Assembly (NCBI GenBank): GCA_002633025.1
Contig: NMRB01001654.1
Span: forward strand, 24,082-88,081
DNA length: 64,000 bases
Reading direction: 5' to 3'
From: Notospermus geniculatus
Lineage: Eukaryota > Nemertea > Pilidiophora > Heteronemertea > Lineidae
Shown here: one piece after another, positions 12,214-25,672 of the stretch
Numbering within the stretch: the stretch's first letter is position 1
How the letters are laid out: every line of letters begins with the position of its first letter
Made by a program: the position numbers and the translations under genes
Notes under the pieces: generated by a model
What the model saw: only the letters and a program-made list of their open reading frames with translations
Database searches by the model: none
Told to the model about the DNA's origin: nothing

Positions 12214-12285
12214 TGCGGTGCGTGGCGCTGAGTGGTGGAGCGCAGGAATCGAGACAAAGAAGTCACGCGTTCGATTCCAGGTGTT
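12214..12285 (+). mobile_element. tRNA-derived SINE head
   Basis: A-box-like TGGCGCTGAGTGG at 12222-12234 and B box CGTTCGATTCC at 12268-12278, separated by about 33 bp. Flanks do not form a convincing acceptor stem. The following sequence has no tail that I recognise, and it differs from the other SINE heads in this window, so it may represent a separate family. Confidence 0.5.
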
Positions 12286-12955
12286 CGTTGTTTTGAACGA
12301 TGTCGTGCCTTCGACAAGCACCGCGCTCAGTCAGAGTAGAGAAACATTCTGGGTGTGTTTCTGATCCTTTTGCTTGAAGATCTGATATTATTTGCTCTCC
12401 ATGGGCCTTCTGACTCTCAGCATACTTAGTAAGCTGCAAGCTGCCTTCCACAATTCAGCAGACTGCCGTTGATGGTTTGAGACACGCCTTGTTTAACCCA
12501 ACCCGTGAAATCTAAGGTTTCCGAAGAAAGCCACTTTTCCTTGTTCATGTTTAGTTTCGGTTATTGATTGTTGTCAGTATGGATAAGACGACTCAATCAA
12601 CAAACTGATTACAGCTTCAATATAACATATCGTATAGATTTCATACCATTGTCGCAGCCAATTGAGCTTGTCAATCATTTCATAAACGTTGTAATCTGGC
12701 TGAGGCCGTCTCTGATTTGATATCGTGTCAAGCCACAGCTGTAGATTTGGCTAATAAACCAAATTATGTCCAATGAACATCGCCGCCATAACGAAATCAT
12801 GACTTTGCCGTGAGAAATCGCTCCGAGTCGACGTCTAGAAAGAAAATTAATGATATCTCGCCTCGCTTTTCGACCTCTGGGTCGTTCATTTGACTTTATC
12901 TCAAAATTTCCCGTGTTGAAATCAAACTGGTTTCATGTCATTAACAAGATTATAA
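12286..12955. other. No recognised feature
   Basis: No gene, RNA or repeat that I can support. Confidence 0.45.
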
Positions 12956-13100
12956 ATGAGAAACCCGCATAACTTTTTACCCCTCCAGGGGGCGCTGCGA
13001 GCGGTTGTACAGAAGACGTCAAAAACGGAGCAAAGCAACGTAATGACGTCGCGTCACAGTGTCTTTGTGACGCTGTGCACCAGGGAGGAAAGGTAGACGT
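12956..13100 (-). mobile_element. MITE, family A, truncated copy
   Basis: Begins ATGAGAAACCCGCATAAC and continues with the family's GCGCTGCGAGCGGTTGTAC, GAAGACGTCAAAAACGGAGC and GACGTCGCGTCAC blocks. It decays after about 13090 without the second terminal arm seen in complete copies such as 18000-18197. It is the first of 11 copies in the window. Confidence 0.75.
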
Positions 13101-15624
13101 ACGACATCCTTCTTGCGTCTATATTTGATTGGTGGGAAAAAATGGTATTATGTAAAAAAGGAGCAAAAAATCGACATTTAGTGAGTTTTTTAACACTTAA
13201 ATGGGAATTAAATGAGTCCTGACTAAAAAATGTCAGCTGCAACAGGTAAAAATCGGGACGTGACATCAGCTTCCCTAATCACCTACCGAAGCGATGCAAT
13301 TAGTTTGTTGATGATGATAAATCGTCTTTCTTATAAGGTAGGAATTTCAGGACAATATTTCATGAACTTAAACTGTTTCCCATTTTGCGTAAAAAGAGGA
13401 ACGAATTTGGGGGAGGAGGCCATTAATGTCTGCATTTCCACTTTAAATTTTATCAGAAATGCCACGCCGTTCTTACAGTATATAGAGGAAGTTGATTTGG
13501 CGGCCAACATGGTTATGGTATCACGTCGAAGCCGAAGTTAGCTTCGCTTGCCGTGACCTGGACCCTGTGGCTATAACCTTATGGTTCTGTATCATTAAAT
13601 GTAATGTATAGGGCGGGATAATTATTACGAGGAAACAAAGTATCTTGTTACAGCAGGTCATTAATATCGGCTCCTTACGCGAGGGAACGTAATTAAGTGT
13701 GCTGGCAGGGGGAATTGGCGGCACTTTTTTAGCATCTTATACCACGTGGCTCCACCTGTCGGTCATGATCGGTTCCATTCATAAGAGATTGACAAATTAA
13801 CGAGAAAGTGTCAGAACCAAGCTTCAACTGTGCGGTGTAGAAGGAAACCAGAGGACCTATGAACAGGAAATGGGTGTACATGTGCGTGAATCCTCTATCA
13901 GATGGGTGTGTGTGTATACCGTATGTGTAAAGGGAGGCTTTAAAGTAGGCCTTTGAGCTTGAGTCAATAAGCTGATGCATACTTCCTTGGCGACCGTCGT
14001 ATGTGTAAAACCTTTGGCAGCAGATAAAAGGATTTGAACGATGCTGTCTTCATTGCTTCATTACTTTGCCCTTTAAAATGAAAAGAGTACATGGTAAGGG
14101 GCCCAAAGTGCAGAAAAGAGTACATGGTACGGGGGGTCAAGGTGCAGAACAACCATTAGTCGTCGCACCTGTCTGGTTTCTTGTACTCAGACGACTGAGA
14201 ATGATTTATAATGATTTAGATCGCTAATTTCTGACCTTTGCAAATCTCATTAAGAACCTTATCGTTCAACGATTAACTTCTTGAATAATATAAGACATTG
14301 CTAAGTTTATTGGCAATTTTGGCTCAGTTTCGTTTCGAGATGGGCGTCACCGTGAGCTCTGTCGTACCTGATTCAGCTGATAGGTGCCGGAGCAGCTGCC
14401 ATGGCTGCTGGGTGACGGCAACGAGATGGATTTGGAGTCAAATCCATCAATGAAAGAAAGTCCCCTCGTTTGTTGAATTGCTTCAGAGAGGATGATATAC
14501 TGAACGTTATTGTCAATTTTGAGTCGATGATGGGCCCGGATGATGGGGAGGAAAAGTCGAAAGAGAAAATTGCAGGCACTCTAATTGTGAAGCATCTGCT
14601 AAAGAGTTTGCCGGGCTATGCAACCAAACTTAGTAGGCCGGTGTAACACCTGCCATGTTCCCCCGCCCTCATTGTTCAAAAACGTTACGCCAGCAACTGT
14701 GTATTTTTCTTAGTAATAGCAGAAATATCACACTGGGAATTTCTAGTAATCGTTATTAATTGTCATTGTCTTTATGCTAAAGACATATCCACGATCGATC
14801 AAACTCACAAGAAAATTAGATTAAAATGGTTCTCGACGCAGCAAGATTTTGATGAAACGCCCCAGGGATCGTTCATAGCCACTTTATGCTGACTATTAGA
14901 GTTGCTGCTGAATCTCTTTATTTTTCAATGATGTAAACCTCGAGGGAGAGTAGTTGTATCAACTCCGTTAGAACGTGATCCTGTTTTTAGCAGATGCTTC
15001 ACCAAATAGCAAGATGGAGGAGTCCTGTTTGCTTGCGAGGAGATGTGGGCGTGTCTGCATCGGCAAACAGCGCCAGCAGACGACGAAATGATTGAGTTGT
15101 GATCCAAATATAGCCAGAGTTTGGGAGTATGTGGGCTTCTCCGAACTCCTACTTGTTTCATAACAAGAAACTCCTCTCTTAGTCTTAGTCATCAAACTTT
15201 GAGGACTGAAACGTTGAGAAAACCCGTCCCAGAGAAACACGGGTCTTCTCTCTTTACGACCAGCCCCAATTTTCTTTAAACTTTCCTAGGAAGAATGTGT
15301 GCCGGTGGAGACGAAAAGAAAGTTCGTCCTCCCCTGGGTTAGGAGTATGTGTCATATTCTGTTATTCGACGACGCTCTAGCCAGATGTTTTTCCCTCCTC
15401 GATGGAATCCCCTCTAACCCGCTGAGGATGTAATCTCTGCCGAATATCTCGTCGCGATTGCGTTAGCATGCATGGTAGGTAGGGGATCGTTGTTGCCATC
15501 CGGAGTTTTCAGCTATAAGCATATAATCTGTCCTTCCGAAAAATCGAAATTCAGATAGCACGGTGAACCCTCCAACAGCTCAAACCGCCCCTAGCCATTC
15601 AACTCGAAGCCGTGTCCAAGATGC
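13101..15624. other. No recognised gene; one 33-bp tandem duplication
   Basis: No coding or RNA gene recognised. A unit of about 33 bp beginning GAAAAGAGTACATGGTA occurs twice in tandem at 14080-14146 with several differences. The rest shows no structure that I can support. Confidence 0.45.
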
Positions 15625-15852
15625 ACAGATCTCTGGCTAGCGGTCATGATATCCCGGGTTCGAATCCCATTGTCGGCGTGAGACTCTGGGCAGGTCTCTT
15701 TGTCTACCTTCCCTCACTCCACCCAGAAACGATCAGGATTGGGCGCTGAATGAGCAGCTCCTCTGAAAGAATAGACCGGGGTTAAGTGTAAAGTCGGATG
15801 GCACTGTTGTTGATATCAGACTATAAACCCAAACTTTAACTTTAACAGTAAA
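15625..15852 (+). mobile_element. tRNA-derived SINE with AACTTTAACTTTAAC tail
   Basis: B box GGTTCGAATCC at 15657-15667 is preceded by TGGCTAGCGGTC at 15634-15645. A-to-B spacing is only about 11 bp, so the head is internally deleted or the true A box is lost. The body runs about 170 bp and ends in ATAAACCCAAACTTTAACTT followed by TAACAG. The simple TTTAAC-repeat tail is the kind of 3' end expected of a SINE copied by a partner LINE. Confidence 0.6.
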
Positions 15853-17999
15853 AAGTCTCAAATCTTCCATTTGAAAGATTTTATCTGCGGGTTCCACTAA
15901 TAATCTCCTGCCAAGTATCTTTGGTGTTTCCGTTCGTGTCGATGTTGGCTTCGAGTGGCTTAAATGAAAAGTCAGATCTTTGAAGTTTCAAAGTTGACTT
16001 GAAAGTTCTCTAGTGTAGTGTCGTATTCCTTGTATTACTTGTTCATTCTCGATCACTGACCTGTAAATCTTTAAGGATCATAGGAGACGTCTTTCAAACC
16101 GATTATACCACTGCTTTTTAAAGTTTTCATACGCCACGATAACCTTCCTCAAAGTTGCTTAATGCTCCTTCGAACCAGGAACAGACAGGAACAAAGCTTC
16201 TGGGCCCTGGACTTACGATCCCTTATGACCGAATTAACACCTTAATGTATGACGTTTCCACTTTAGACAGACAGCCGAATCCTGGGACACTTCCGCCAGA
16301 TCATGGTTTGTCTTTAATCCAGACCGGTGAATGTCTGATGTAGCTCGAGTTTTCCCGACGTATCAGCGTTATTCCATTCTTTATGTGCCTGCAATACCTT
16401 GACATTGCAATTCAGAAAGCTAGCATGTGCGGGGAGGGACCAAAAGGGAATGAAACGATGAGCCCTTGTTTGAAAAAAAACATAACTTCGTCAAATCTCG
16501 CCTCGGCTGAACCTTCGAAACCTGGAAGCTCTGGAAACCTGACTCCGGAGAAGACATGTACCATGAAGTGATGAAAGTTATTCCTCTTAAAAACAACTTG
16601 TTCTCTACTTGACTTCAACCACTTCACACGTTGATATGTATACGAGGCGTCCCTGGTAAGATCTTTGTGCAGACAAACGCAACAGGTCAAAAGGTCTTAA
16701 AGTTGTCTTGGTAAGAAATTAGGCCATGCCCGAGTGCAGTGCAAGAAGGAAGCGTTCGCGTTAGGGTTACCACTTCAATCTTTGAGTTACTCGTCTTCAG
16801 TTGGGGAGGATGGAGTAGAGATTTTGCCCTGGTCATCTATACTTCTGTTGTGTTGTCTATATACAAGGAAGTAGATAACTAACACATGTGGTTGGCCCTT
16901 CAATTTCGCCAGGCTTCTGTCTTCAGTCATGTGGTGTCGCATTTTGTAGAGAATGTACCATGAGTATCAGCAAAAATAGATAAGCGAGCGAGAATCGCCG
17001 TTCATTTCCGACTTCGAAGACGGACTGGTCGTAGATTTATGTATATAAACATGAATTCATACTGGCTGTAGCCAATATATAGACTTTACTCTAATCCATT
17101 GTGGATACTGGAAGCAGTTGTCTCATTCATACAACGATATAATGACAGTTGTGTTTACAGTGAAAGCTAAGATAAGTGGTTGAGATACGCCACGCCGGAC
17201 GAACTGAAGGAAGTCGGCGACAGGTCTTTCATTGACTACTTCATCTGTAGTCTCTCGGTGTCCCCGTGTCCAGAGAGATATTCCTCGTGTTTTCATTCCT
17301 TAGGTACTCCACACTGACGCCACCATGCATTCGGTCATTTGACGCCGTCGATGTGTTTGACATACGGACGACTTGTGAAGCAAGTGTTTCGCTAGCCTGG
17401 TTCCACTGGCCTCGACAGATGGCGTTGGGGTGGGAGACGACGAAATCATGACACACGTGATCACATGCCGGCATCTGATTGGCCACCATTACATCCAATG
17501 CGGTGCATCGATACCGCAGGTGTTGGATTCAGTTCTAGTTCATAATTATCGTGATAATCCATTTTACCACCTCTAAGTTTTGGTACTATAACTTATCATA
17601 GTCTGGTGTATACCACCGTGACATCCCAAAAGTTTCTTAATATGACCAAGTCTTTTTCTTCGGTCATATATCAAGTGCTCAGGTGGCTATTTTTCGTTCT
17701 TGGCCAAACGCCTCAGTAGATATTTTGATAACCCAACGGACTGGTGAGAGTTTGACGTATGAATCTCCATATATTGCTTGTCCGTGGCTTTTGTGTAAAC
17801 ATGATGGAGTAATAACTATTGCCATCAATTTACGAGGCGAACTTCTCGCCTTTCTGCCAGATCGGGTCGATGAAAATACCACATGCTAATAATGGTTACA
17901 TCATTTCGCCCACTCGGGACGCAGATTTTTGTATAATGAAAGTTTGATAATGAAATAAAATTTTTAAAAATTACTTGCTCTGGTTAAATGAGCGAGAGA
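15853..17999. other. No recognised gene
   Basis: Several short frames on both strands (for example 85 codons on the minus strand at 17241-17498) resemble no family that I know. No repeat or RNA gene can be supported. Confidence 0.45.
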
Positions 18000-18197
18000 A
18001 TGAGCAACCTGCAGAACTAACGCCACTAGGAGGCGCTGTGAGCGGTTGTACCTTTTTTCGACGTCTCGTCCGTGTTGCACTGCGTCAAGGACGTCGTGAC
18101 GCGACGTCATTGCGTTGCTTTGCTCTGTTTTTGACGTCTTCGGTCCAACCGCTCGTAGCGCCGCCCTGTCGGATAAAAAGTTATTTGGGTTCCTCAT
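18000..18197 (+). mobile_element. MITE, family A, complete copy
   Basis: Starts ATGAGCAACCTGCAGAACT and ends GGGTTCCTCAT. Inside each end lies GGCGCTGTGAGCGGTTGTACC or its complement, giving arms of about 50 bp. The loop holds GCACTGCGTCAAGGACGTCG, followed by the alternating purine/pyrimidine TGACGCGACGTCATTG. About 198 bp, non-coding. This is the best reference copy. I could not assign a target duplication by eye, so its superfamily stays open. Confidence 0.85.
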
Positions 18198-19270
18198 TGA
18201 ATGTTATCAGACGTTTTGTCGGAAACTCCGCCCATATATTCATTGGGTTTCTAATAATCTACGGATTGGATTCTTATTGAAAATAAAGAATCCACTCCGA
18301 ACACCCTCAGATCCAGTGGCAGTCGTTACCAGGGCTCGCATCGTCAGACTATTAACGACACGGAAGATATTTTCTAAAAAGTTCGTCCTGGCGTGGGCGC
18401 CTCACTTCCCAATCTCTTACTGCTGTTTTAAACTTCGTTCCGTGACATCAAATTTCTTACACTCTGTCTCCCGAGGGGGTCTGTGGCTGTTCATGTTTGT
18501 TAAGCGCACAGGGAGCTGCTGTTTATAACATGACGTCACACAACATCAATAGGATACAACAGGTGTCTACTGGGTGAAGCCAATCCATCCGACGAAGGTG
18601 AGACAGTTCCTGGACATTGTTAGATTGCCATCTGCTGTAAAGGAAGTTTTTCACGGATAGGCGTCAGTGGGGCAAAAACAAGTCATTTTTTATCCAATCT
18701 CCGGTGCAGTCATCTTTAGAAACTCAGTGACGAGCTGGTGTCTGGCCCTTCCAGGGTACATAACGGGTGAATCAGAAAGAATGACCTGAAGTATTAGCTG
18801 GAGCGCTTGTCGTGCTTGTTTCTAAACTTCTTCCGCCATGTTTCGTTGCCATGAAGCTCCTGATGTCGGAGCTACGGCAGGATAACAGACGAGTCCCCGG
18901 ATGTAAAAACTTCTGATAAGTGCTGACAAAATCTGACACTATAATGCCCCATAATATCCACCGTTCTTCTCGTTAGCCCGACGGTGTCCATTTCATGTGA
19001 TCTCTTCCGCTTGGTATTTAACTTGATACAACCTCGTGACATTTAAAAATCTCAATTAAGAAGTGGGAGGACAGCGAGCCCGCTTGTTCTGTCGTTAGTG
19101 CATGCCACAACCGGAGGTGTTTCTCGCTCTATCCAATTAACACCACACAGATTTGCACTAAATAGGGGTACTTGCTGAAGAAAGGGGGCAGTGTGCAGAG
19201 AAGACTAGGCCTGCAATGAATTCTTTCGAAGAGCGCTGGTGGTTGAAGTTGGCGCCCGTTTCTGGTAGTA
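18198..19270. other. No recognised feature
   Basis: No gene or repeat supported. The long frame that starts at 18115 begins inside the MITE and is not a gene candidate. Confidence 0.45.
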
Positions 19271-19394
19271 GGGACTTCGCAAAGCCCCCGAAACGCCAAC
19301 GCCAACGCCAAATCCATTGTTCGATGCCACGAAGAGAGCACCGAACAAAAGGATAGACGCTCGCGTTTGCGTTTCGGGTGCTTTGCGAAGACGC
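19271..19394. mobile_element. MITE, family C (copy 2)
   Basis: Ends GGGACTTCGCAAAGCCCCCG and CGGGTGCTTTGCGAAGACGC are inverted. The interior matches the copy at 9896, including CATTGTTCGATGCCACG and GAGAGCACCGAACAAAAGGA. Length is about the same (124 bp). The tips differ between the two copies (GAGTTTTCGC versus GGGACTTCGC), so each probably decayed independently. Confidence 0.8.
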
Positions 19395-20956
19395 CATAGT
19401 TGATGTGGAGAATGTTATTACTGAAAATCTAGGCCGAGTAAAATCAGACTTCCGGTAAGTTATCAAATCCAAGATGGCGTCCAAAATGGCCGCCAAGACT
19501 GGATTTCACCAGTCTGTGGTGCTACTTTTTGAGACGATGATCCATTGTTTTCATTGGGCACAGGGCTGTTCGCTTCACCCTATGCAAACATGATAGCTTT
19601 GTCTGTTGAACTCCTTCGGGTCTTGTTTACAGCGAGCATTAATTGCACATCAGGTTACGGAATGCGCAATCTTGTTTTCAATCCGTTTCTTCACCACATG
19701 ACGTGTCACATCACCGTTTTATTATTTAACAGGCTAAACACCTCCTGATATTTTCCCAGCCTGAAACTTTAACCAACGGGGAAGAACCTGCTAAGATTGC
19801 AGATAAACTCTAATGAATATTCTGCCGGATTTGTTCTACGGAGTTCCGTTCAGAGACGAGATCAGATGGGTCACCGTGTGGTGAATGGGGAGGTGAAGAA
19901 TAACTTGGGCTCATTACAACGTCAGACCGTCTCCTTTTTTGGCTTCTCCATGAAAAGAAGGTGATCTTATACTATGTAAATTACAACCAGGCATGACTCA
20001 TGGTGAGGTCTGCCATGGAGAGGAAAGATAGACGCCACTTCCTGGCCTCTGGGTCCAATGAAAAGTGGGAGAAAAAGCGTAAGCCCCATTTTTGAAGGCT
20101 ACTACACCAGAGAAGTAGTCTGTAATGCAATAATGCATTCTCGTCCATGATGCACTGACAGATAACGTCTACCATTTGGTTCTGAACAGCAAATGGTTGG
20201 TACAGCGATGTACGCTATACAGTTCACCTTTATTTTTACTCTGCATGCCTCTTTAACTACAATGGCATTTAAACGCTCTATGAGTGATACACAGTTTCAG
20301 AGTGACAAATTCATTCAAAGACAAAGCTTTACTTGTACGATTCGCCCGTCACTAAAAGCATCGTATTCATTCGCCACCATTCATTTCAACCTCACTCAAC
20401 TTCATCTCAGTTTCAAATGTTTCCTTTTCTAAACGTTTCTTCAGTGTTCTCGGTTAAGACGCCTTAAGCAATCACTCAATCACAAATGGAACGCTGTTAA
20501 AATAATGGAGACAATAAGTATGTTCTAAGTGTTGCCAGTTTTATGTTTTCCATTAACAGAACTCAAAGATTTGAAATCAAACAATGCTTGTTAATTTCAT
20601 ATTTTTGATGTTTCGCTGCGTATTGTTGTTCTCTTTAGAACAACCTCCTAACTTGCCTAGAAATTGGATAAAAATGGTGAATGTCGAAAAGCGATCGATG
20701 TGAATCTCCGAGGGTTCAGGGTTGGCTCAGGATTGGGTTTAAGCGTTCTTCCAATTGAGCCCTTGGAAACAGAGATGTGAGAAATCACATTGTTCGTCAT
20801 TCATCCAAGTTAATCATGGTTCAGTGAAAGTAAATATGCGGAAATGTTTGATTATATTTCGATAGATTTCTTCCTTTGGATTCGATGGTTGTTGCCCGAG
20901 GCGCGGGTCAGGCCGTCACGCATCATTAGTTACATGCTCGCCCACGCCTGACACAC
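19395..20956. other. No recognised feature
   Basis: No gene, RNA or repeat that I can support. The right edge is the start of the duplicated segment. Confidence 0.45.
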
Positions 20957-20989
20957 CCGCCAATAATCTGATTTTGCTTGTCGATGATC

Positions 20990-21095
20990 GCGCATCCTCC
21001 CATAGCAGGGCTTTGGTCTCGCTCCTCTTCATACACTCGCGTGGTGGATGAAGAGGAGCGAGGTAAAAACCCCTGCTGTGGGAGCATGACGACCG
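20990..21095. repeat. Palindromic hairpin near the left duplication edge
   Basis: CTCCCATAGCAGGGCTTTGG followed by TCTCGCTCCTCTTCA pairs with TGAAGAGGAGCGAGG and CCCTGCTGTGGGAG after a loop of about 20 bp. The duplicate copy at about 28335-28440 has the same fold with several substitutions. The structure begins about 35 bp inside the duplication edge. Confidence 0.7.
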
Positions 21096-22005
21096 CGCGA
21101 TATTCGTCACCTATTTTGGAGGCGGTGTCAAGTTCGTAGGGACGGGAAACTCCACCGTGTTTGACAAGTAAACCCAGTAATCATAGATCAAGTATAAGAC
21201 ATGAATCGATACTGTTACAATCAACCCATATCGATCACTATTGAGAAGTCATTTCTCTTTATTGAGTTGAAATCAGTACTTATTTAGCGAGAGTTGCCCT
21301 TTGACCGAGTAGTTGGGAATTTTTGTTTGTCATTTTGGAATCGATTCCAATAAAATACATTGGAATTCGATACGTGGTGTAAAATATCGAAACTTACTCG
21401 CTGTGTGCAATTACCATGCGCGCGCAGATGACTTGAAACTTGACTAACTTGATGGTTCAGGTTGCTGGAATTTCATTGTTTGAGGTGATTCATGGCTACC
21501 CTGCAGTTCCTGTCGACACCAATGTTTTGTTTATTCGATATCCCTTCGAAATCCCAAAAGGCGGCGCTCCATGTGAGATGTTTCTTCCGTTGAGTTGGTG
21601 TCAACGGGCTATTTACCATTGGCTTCGTTTCGACCTCATAACACCAATAACACAAAGTGCCAATAGATATCTACGCTGAGTTGCCCTGGAGAGCCACTTT
21701 ACGCGAGAAAACTGGTGAAGAGGTACTTTTACGCGTCCTTACTTAATAAGTGCATCCCTTTCTTGAGGGTTAACGAACATGATTAATGGTTCGCATGAAG
21801 CGTGGATAATCCAGTATCAAATCATGAACAATCAGGATGATCATGATGAGCAATGGTTTTTACATCACGCCAATTACTATCATCAGCTTTAATGACCTGT
21901 AAACGCCGTCTTCTCGTTTATCAAACTTGGAAATGACAAGCGGCGGCTGGGGAAAAACGAAGGGAAGTTCACTTCGAGGGGGAGATGACGACCAACGCGG
22001 TAGGC

Positions 22006-22202
22006 ATTGAGGAACCTGCAGAACTCTACCACCACTTGGGGGCGCTGTGAGCGGTTGTGCCCTTTTCGACGTCTACGTCCCTGTTGTACTGCGTCAAGGA
22101 CGTCATGACGCGACATTTTGCTCTGTTTTTATACGTCGTCGGTACGACACTCACAGCGCCGCCCTGTCGTGATAAATGCAAAATGTTTTGCGGCTTCCTC
22201 AT
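22006..22202 (+). mobile_element. MITE, family A, in duplication copy 1
   Basis: Starts TTGAGGAACCTGCAGAACT, ends GGCTTCCTCAT, and carries the GGCGCTGTGAGCGGTTGTG arm and CTGCGTCAAGGACGTCATGA core. Same insertion as 29373-29568, so it predates the duplication. Confidence 0.85.
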
Positions 22203-23741
22203 GTTCAAGGAAAACGGTAACGGATCTCACTCGACGAGGAGTTTTGAATCTGCTAAATTTTGCATCTTCAGTTCATGCTTTTAAATATATCGGCGCCCGC
22301 AGATATCGATAACAACGGAAAGAACAAGTTGAATATCCGTTAATAGCCCGCTAAAAGGTGCAGCTATTGGTAAACAGCTTATATCCACCGCTACCGATAT
22401 CACCCCGGAAGCAGGTGGCGCTCATTGCCTCTAGCATCGTCAAAAATAATATTCCGATACAGTGGGGGTCAGATATAATTGCGGCAGTTTGTTGTGCTGT
22501 ATGTAAACCTTAACCGGCGGTTGGAAGGTGGACGTATTAGTGAGCTGGATTAGTGTTTTTCGAGCCCAAAGCTGTCTTTAGTTTGTGGATGAATTATCTT
22601 GTGATACCCGTTAAATCTCTCCTGTCAGTAGTCTCCCCGCAGGATGTATCAAGGTTCCCAAGATTAGCATGTTTGTCAACTCAACATTGAGGACCAGCCT
22701 CGGGGTAAAATGATCACCAGCTATAAAGAAGGTTCAGCAGTGTTCCCAACGATCAGATCAGCTGCTCAAGAGCTTCATCTCAACACAACAAGGAGGATAA
22801 AACCTGTACATTCCAATGTGAAATGCACGGTAACGTTATGGTGGTACCGGGAACCGGAGATGTAAAGCGCAATGCAAGAATCAATTACTGTTTACGTCTG
22901 ACGATCGCTTGTTTTCGCTGTATCGGATTTCTCTTTCTCATGCTCGTTGGTTTTACACCGATTGATTCAGCGGTGAATCAACTGATACGACCTTGTTCTT
23001 TTACATTTAAATCTGCATTAAATTGATTTTGTTTAAGCCTTGCCAAGTTCAAATATGTTTCCGGTCAAATTGGTTCCGGTGGTTTTTGTGAAGAATGTTT
23101 CTCTCGAGCAAATTCATTACTTTCGATTTTCTCCTGTGGAGAGGGTAACGTCGGGTGATACGACGCCGTTGCTGCCGCCTCCCTCCGTCAGCTGCTCCAC
23201 GCGGTCTACCGGGTCCTTTCAATGCAATCAAAACACTGTGAGTGGATTCACCCAGAAACTCATTGAAAAATTCTCTGAGTAATTATTGCATGCGGTGTCA
23301 CATTGGTCAAGTAGCCGTTACGGGCTTTTACGTACCTTCCGTTGCAAATTGCCATCATTTGTGAACTACACGCCATGCTACCGATGGCTGTGGGAACGTA
23401 ACGTGAACAACCTCCAGGTCTATCGGGGGAGAGACGTGGCTGGTAACAATTTTCTGGGGTGCATGGTCGTCGAAACATCGTGTCATTGGTGATCAGAACC
23501 AGTATGGCTGTTGTATCTAATATCCTGTGTAATCAATCGGCGGCCGGGGGGGGGGCAAGGCCTGGGAGAACAGTGAAGTTATCTTAGATGATTAGTCTTG
23601 GGAATATCCTCAAGCCTCAATTCTCTCTGTCTGTTTATTAGATTCTTTGATAAGTGCTTGGTACATTTTGATGGGCTCGATCCAGCTGCATCCTGAGGTC
23701 ATCAGTACGCCCATCTCAGTACGCCCGGGTTTGTCGGAAGG

Positions 23742-23742
23742 N
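23742..23742. other. Single n at the internal breakpoint of copy 1
   Basis: One ambiguous base stands exactly where copy 2 contains the 2.94 kb block at 31124-34065. It probably marks a contig join, so the missing block in copy 1 could be an assembly loss and not a biological deletion. Confidence 0.8.
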
Positions 23743-25488
23743 ACCTCTCTCAGAAAACACTCTCCTTCCTCTTTTGATCAAATAGCCCCTCACGTTTTCT
23801 CCTGACGTAAATCAGGAAAAAGAATCTAGCAGGTTTGTTGACATCTCTGATTGCTTGTTCTCGTCTTGTGGTAAATTGGTTTGCACTCTTGCTTTGCGTC
23901 CACTGATGTAATTACACGACCATAGCCTTGATGTTCGTGTCTGTTTCACCTCCTTGATTGGTCCTTATATCTACAATCACGGACCTCTGTTTCTGCTGCA
24001 ATTTTTAGTCCAATCACATCCAAGTAAAATGAATTCTGTTGCAAATGTGTTCTTTGTCGAATTGCAATTTGACTTGACTGATCTCAAATCGAGACAAAAA
24101 AGAGTGATAAACTGCAGTTTCTTTGCATTATGTTATTAAGTGCAACACCAGGTCCAATAACCAACAACACTCCCAAGGGCCTCATCAATACCTAAACAGA
24201 TCTAAAGCCGTAAGACAACCAAAACTCATTCTAACCTGTCTAATGGTCGTCGCCTTCAATTACACGCTCTTTCAACGCGAGCGGAAAGCAAGTGTGTTTT
24301 TCAGCAATTAGAACGAACCGTCGCCTTTACACTCCACAGCAATTATCTGCGCATTTTTTGTCGTCTTTGATCCGTAGTGTGACTTTTCTAAGACGATGCC
24401 AGCGTCACCCAGGGGAGTTACGGTCGTATTTGTTTGATGAGAGATACATCATTGCAGAGTGTCTTCACGGATTAGAGGAACGCTCCAGAAAAATGGTTAT
24501 AGCTAGGCAATCATCGGCTGCTGTTACGGGAAATATCTGAGGTTCACGTCTCTATATCATTGAACAAAGTTTGGGAGACTAATACGTTTTTCTTGAGAAA
24601 GCCGCGCTGTCGTGACAAGGTCCTTTGTAGTTGTGAGTCGAATCCGTCTCTTTTCAAATCTCCTTGGCACCCAGGTTCTCTCGGGGGGAAGGGGGCATGT
24701 ACTTTCCCTTACCTTTCAATCGCGTCTGAGTACTCATTGGCTCTCAGCGTTTGCTCCGACGCTCCGCACACCGGAGGGAGCGAGCGCTAGGAACTGGTTT
24801 GCAATGACGTAGGGAGCGAGGGTTCAGACCCACTGACTACCTCAGGTTGGTTTATACAGAAAAAATACTGTCTTCTTTTTGTTTGCTCAAATTAATAAAG
24901 GTCACCTGAAAGACATTCCAAGATTTTTTCTCTGTATAACTGATGACCAAAAGCCTTGTTTCCCCTTTGCTAACATCTGAAGAAGCTCTGGTACTAATGT
25001 CAGGAAACCGCCGCCACTCAACTCAAACAGTGTCGTTTCCTGTGTTTTCTTGTCACATCACCGAGGGAACCTACTGGATCTTTAGATAGCTGTAATGTGC
25101 CATCAAACTCGGCCATGGTAAGAATGTAGGATGGCGAACACCAATGGATTTGACCCCTTATCGTATGGATCCGATTCGAACTGTCTGGAGTAGGTACGAG
25201 ATAAACTCTCGTACATGTCGTACTGGTCATATATGATTGTCCGCGGCCTTTCTGGAGTTTTTTTCGCCAGTATATTACTCCACAGGGTAACATCATGATT
25301 GCCTTTTCTCTGTTTTTTTTTGTTCATGGACTTGATCGAAGGTAATTTCTTGTTTCCAAAGGACGAAGATAATCTGCTCGACTGATGACGACGCTGGATT
25401 GAGTACAGGTGTCATTTCTAGGATATTCTTTTTTTTAATGTCTTCTATCTGCGATGAATTCAAAACAGGAAGTTCTTTGGTGTCACCC

Positions 25489-25672
25489 ATGAGGAACCAA
25501 TATCATATTTTATCCCGACAGGGCGGCGCTGTGAGCGGTTGTACCGAAGACGTCAAAAACAGAGTAATGCGATGACGTCGCGTCATGACGTCCTTGACGC
25601 AGTGCAACAGGGATGAACCGTAGGAAAAGGTACAACCGCTCACAGCGCCTCCTAGCGGTAGTTCCGCAGGTC
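25489..25672 (-). mobile_element. MITE, family A, in duplication copy 1
   Basis: Reverse-orientation copy starting ATGAGGAACC and ending near GCAGGTCC. It contains TTTTATCCCGACAGGGCGGC, GCGCTGTGAGCGGTTGTACC and GAAGACGTCAAAAACAGAG. Its partner in copy 2 is 35290-35397, where the first half lies in the N run. Confidence 0.85.

Noticed and set aside
24292-24540. 82-codon frame also preserved in copy 2 at 34614
   Set aside because: Neighbouring non-coding DNA is equally preserved, the C-terminal end differs by an indel, and I recognise no family.
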